DNA of 7,468 bases from an uncultured Lachnospiraceae bacterium (GTDB taxonomy: Bacteria; Bacillota; Clostridia; Lachnospirales; Lachnospiraceae). The first letter of the stretch is position 1. Each line of letters starts with the position of its first letter. The notes beneath the pieces are model-generated. The model saw only the letters and a program-made list of their open reading frames with translations. It had not been told where the DNA came from and searched no databases. Of the stretch, positions 5,938-7,468 are shown piece after piece. Where the stretch lies: assembly GCA_902796375.1 (NCBI GenBank), contig CADBOW010000154.1, forward strand, positions 1 to 7,468, read 5' to 3'. The position numbers and the translations under genes are program-made.

Positions 5938-7468
5938 CTATTTTTTTGTTACATATCCCTTCTTACCGAAGTAATACTTCTTTCCATTGATGGTCGCCCA
6001 TTGACTCTTCAGGTAATTACCCTTGGTATCCTGATATCTCTTTCCGTTCTTGGTATTTTTCCAACTGAACTTGTATTTATAGGTCTGGGCACCGGTCTTA
6101 TTGAACTTCACGCCGTTCACGTATTCATTTTCAACCCGGTATCCGTTGGCCCGGAAGTAATACCGCTTCCCGTCGATGGTTGCCCACTGCTTCTTCAGAT
6201 AATTTCCTTTGCTGTCTACATACCGGGTTCCCTTCTTCGTAGTCTTCCAGCTGTATTTGTATGCATAGGTCTGAGCACCGCTCTTGTTGAACCGGTATCC
6301 TTTCAGATACTCGCTGACCGCCATGTACCCGTCCTTCTTGAAGTAATATTTCTTACCATTGATGGTTGCCCACTGTTTCTTCAGATAATTCCCCTTACTG
6401 TCAACATAACGGGTACCCTTCTTCGTAGTCTTCCAGCTGAACTTATAGGCATAGGTCCGGGCGCCGCCCTTATTGAATTTATATCCGCTCAGGTACTCAT
6501 TCTCTGCCCTGTATCCGGTCTTTCTTAAGTAATACTTCTTTCCGTCGATGGTTGCCCACTGCTTCTTCAGAGCATTTCCCTTGCTGTCAACGTACTGCGT
6601 TCCCTTCTTGGTCGTCTTCCAGCTATACTTGTAAGCGTAGGTCTGAGATCCGTCCTTATTGAACTTATAGCCGTTCACAAACTCATTTTCCGCTCTGTAA
6701 CCGTTCTTTCGGAAGTAATACTTCTTACCGTCGATGACAGCCCACTGACCCTTCAGGGCATTGCCCTTACTGTCTACATACTGAGTGCCGTTCTTCGTGG
6801 TCTTCCAGTCTGCCTTGTAGGGATGCGTCGTGCTGCGGAAACCGTTCTTGCCGTAGTAAATGCCGTCAACCCACTCGTCGGAGTAAGCCTTCTCACCGTA
6901 CTGCGGGATCACATCCGCCTTGATGCCGGTGAAGACGTAGTAACGATCTTCATCCACCGTGGTTCCCATAACGTAGCATACGCCGTCATAGGCTGCCGTT
7001 ACAATGCCCAGTGTGGGCCGTTCGGAGAGCACCTTCGACTGTTTGGTCATCTTCTTTCCGTCATAGCTCAGCAGGTAGCTGTCTGTAACAACACGATCGT
7101 TCTCATCCGTAAAGATCGGTCCGAACAGCAGAAGGCCGTTCTTTGTTGCAACGCCGTTGCAGCAGCTCTGCGCATGGGGATTTATACCCTCAAACAGATC
7201 CTCCGAATCGATATCCACCGAACTCTTCGGCTCTGTCCCGTTAAAGAGGACCTTCTGAATCCCCATTTCAGTGGCTGAACCGATATCAGTCCCCGAAAGC
7301 ACATATAAGGTGCCGTCCTCCGTCACGCAGATGCATTTTCTCTTTCCGCTGACATTGATCTCCTCATCCTTACAGTCTTTTATCTTCATGGTTTCCGGAT
7401 TCAACTGCCGGATACTCGAAATCGGGCCCACCATCTTTCCGTTTCCGTAGACGCCTTCCTGGCCGCCC
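5938..7468 (-). CDS. Probable surface protein: beta-rich, Kelch-like region plus 62-residue cell-wall-binding-type repeats (5' end beyond window)
   Basis: 509 residues are visible and the frame stays open to the right edge. An internal ATG at 7434 lacks an SD and is not the true start; eleven further in-frame codons precede it. Numbering from that Met, about 1-190 is beta-rich with spaced motifs such as GTLYVLSGT, GLLLFGP and GVCYVMGTT, resembling Kelch or other propeller blades; this is inference. Residues 209-498 hold four complete 62-residue repeats and one of 42. Each has SWKTTKKGT, YVDSKGN, QWATIDGKKYYF, GYR and FNK-G elements. The W...IDGKKYYF...GY pattern recalls choline-binding/CW-binding repeats of Gram-positive surface proteins, although spacing and period differ. 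The protein probably attaches non-covalently to the wall through these repeats while the N-terminal part, mostly outside the window, does the work. No LPXTG anchor is present; it ends shortly after GYVTKK. The signal peptide, if any, lies outside. Confidence 0.85.
   Translation of the reverse strand, partial: GGQEGVYGNGKMVGPISSIRQLNPETMKIKDCKDEEINVSGKRKCICVTEDGTLYVLSGTDIGSATEMGIQKVLFNGTEPKSSVDIDSEDLFEGINPHAQSCCNGVATKNGLLLFGPIFTDENDRVVTDSYLLSYDGKKMTKQSKVLSERPTLGIVTAAYDGVCYVMGTTVDEDRYYVFTGIKADVIPQYGEKAYSDEWVDGIYYGKNGFRSTTHPYKADWKTTKNGTQYVDSKGNALKGQWAVIDGKKYYFRKNGYRAENEFVNGYKFNKDGSQTYAYKYSWKTTKKGTQYVDSKGNALKKQWATIDGKKYYLRKTGYRAENEYLSGYKFNKGGARTYAYKFSWKTTKKGTRYVDSKGNYLKKQWATINGKKYYFKKDGYMAVSEYLKGYRFNKSGAQTYAYKYSWKTTKKGTRYVDSKGNYLKKQWATIDGKRYYFRANGYRVENEYVNGVKFNKTGAQTYKYKFSWKNTKNGKRYQDTKGNYLKSQWATINGKKYYFGKKGYVTKK
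5941..6810 (-). repeat. 186-bp in-frame tandem repeats, four complete plus one partial
   Basis: Units lie at 6810-6625, 6624-6439, 6438-6253, 6252-6067 and 6066-5941 (partial). The landmark GATGGT-type segment (or a close variant) recurs at exactly 186-base steps. Units two to four are the most alike; the first and last diverge more (for example KNG in place of KKG, QDTKGN in place of VDSKGN). Units 1 and 2 share GNALK, while 3, 4 and 5 share GNYLK, suggesting stepwise duplication. Confidence 0.92.

Noticed and set aside
6001..7278. Plus-strand ORFs of 175 and 151 codons over the repeat protein
   Set aside because: They are antisense shadows; their internal repetition mirrors the 186-bp repeats of the minus-strand gene.

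Overview
The window looks like part of a Gram-positive, low-to-mid GC Firmicute chromosome, most likely a gut Clostridia/Lachnospiraceae-type organism. This is an inference from strong AGGAGG-type ribosome sites, Sec-secreted and single-pass membrane proteins with no sign of an outer membrane, a dCache-HAMP-GGDEF sensor cyclase, and a secreted protein with aromatic/lysine-rich tandem repeats of the cell-wall-binding kind. No rRNA, tRNA, CRISPR, IS element or phage gene was seen.

Left part (1-2400, minus strand): a two-gene operon. A small membrane-anchored protein with an acidic, Ser/Gly/Glu-rich stalk (1717-2400) is followed, with an 11-base overlap, by a secreted SGNH/GDSL hydrolase (1727 down to the left edge, incomplete). 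The hydrolase has the GDSYSSGEG, GGND and SVHPN blocks, a Lys/Ser/Asp/Glu repeat linker and an unrecognised C-terminal region. Because it runs off the window, its frame is open but unclosed, and a long antisense ORF on the plus strand could be mistaken for the gene.

Centre (2401-4365): a divergent intergenic region with an extended -10 promoter, then a complete membrane diguanylate cyclase (2612-4315) closed by a strong intrinsic terminator.

Centre-right (4407-5006): the remnant of an NAD-dependent epimerase/dehydratase-like gene on the minus strand. It keeps its start, RBS and Rossmann N-terminus and its C-terminus, but has an internal out-of-frame deletion. It lies divergent from an AraC-family regulator (5007-5858), so the regulator may once have controlled it; this is inference.

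Right part (5900-7468): a hairpin between convergent genes, then a minus-strand gene running off the right edge. It encodes a beta-rich, possibly Kelch/propeller-like region followed by four complete and one partial 62-residue repeats. The 186-bp repeat period is exact.

The genes do not form one obvious pathway. The common theme is the cell surface and signalling: two surface or secreted proteins with one membrane-anchored partner, one c-di-GMP-producing sensor and one transcription factor. No gap longer than 300 bases lacks a gene.
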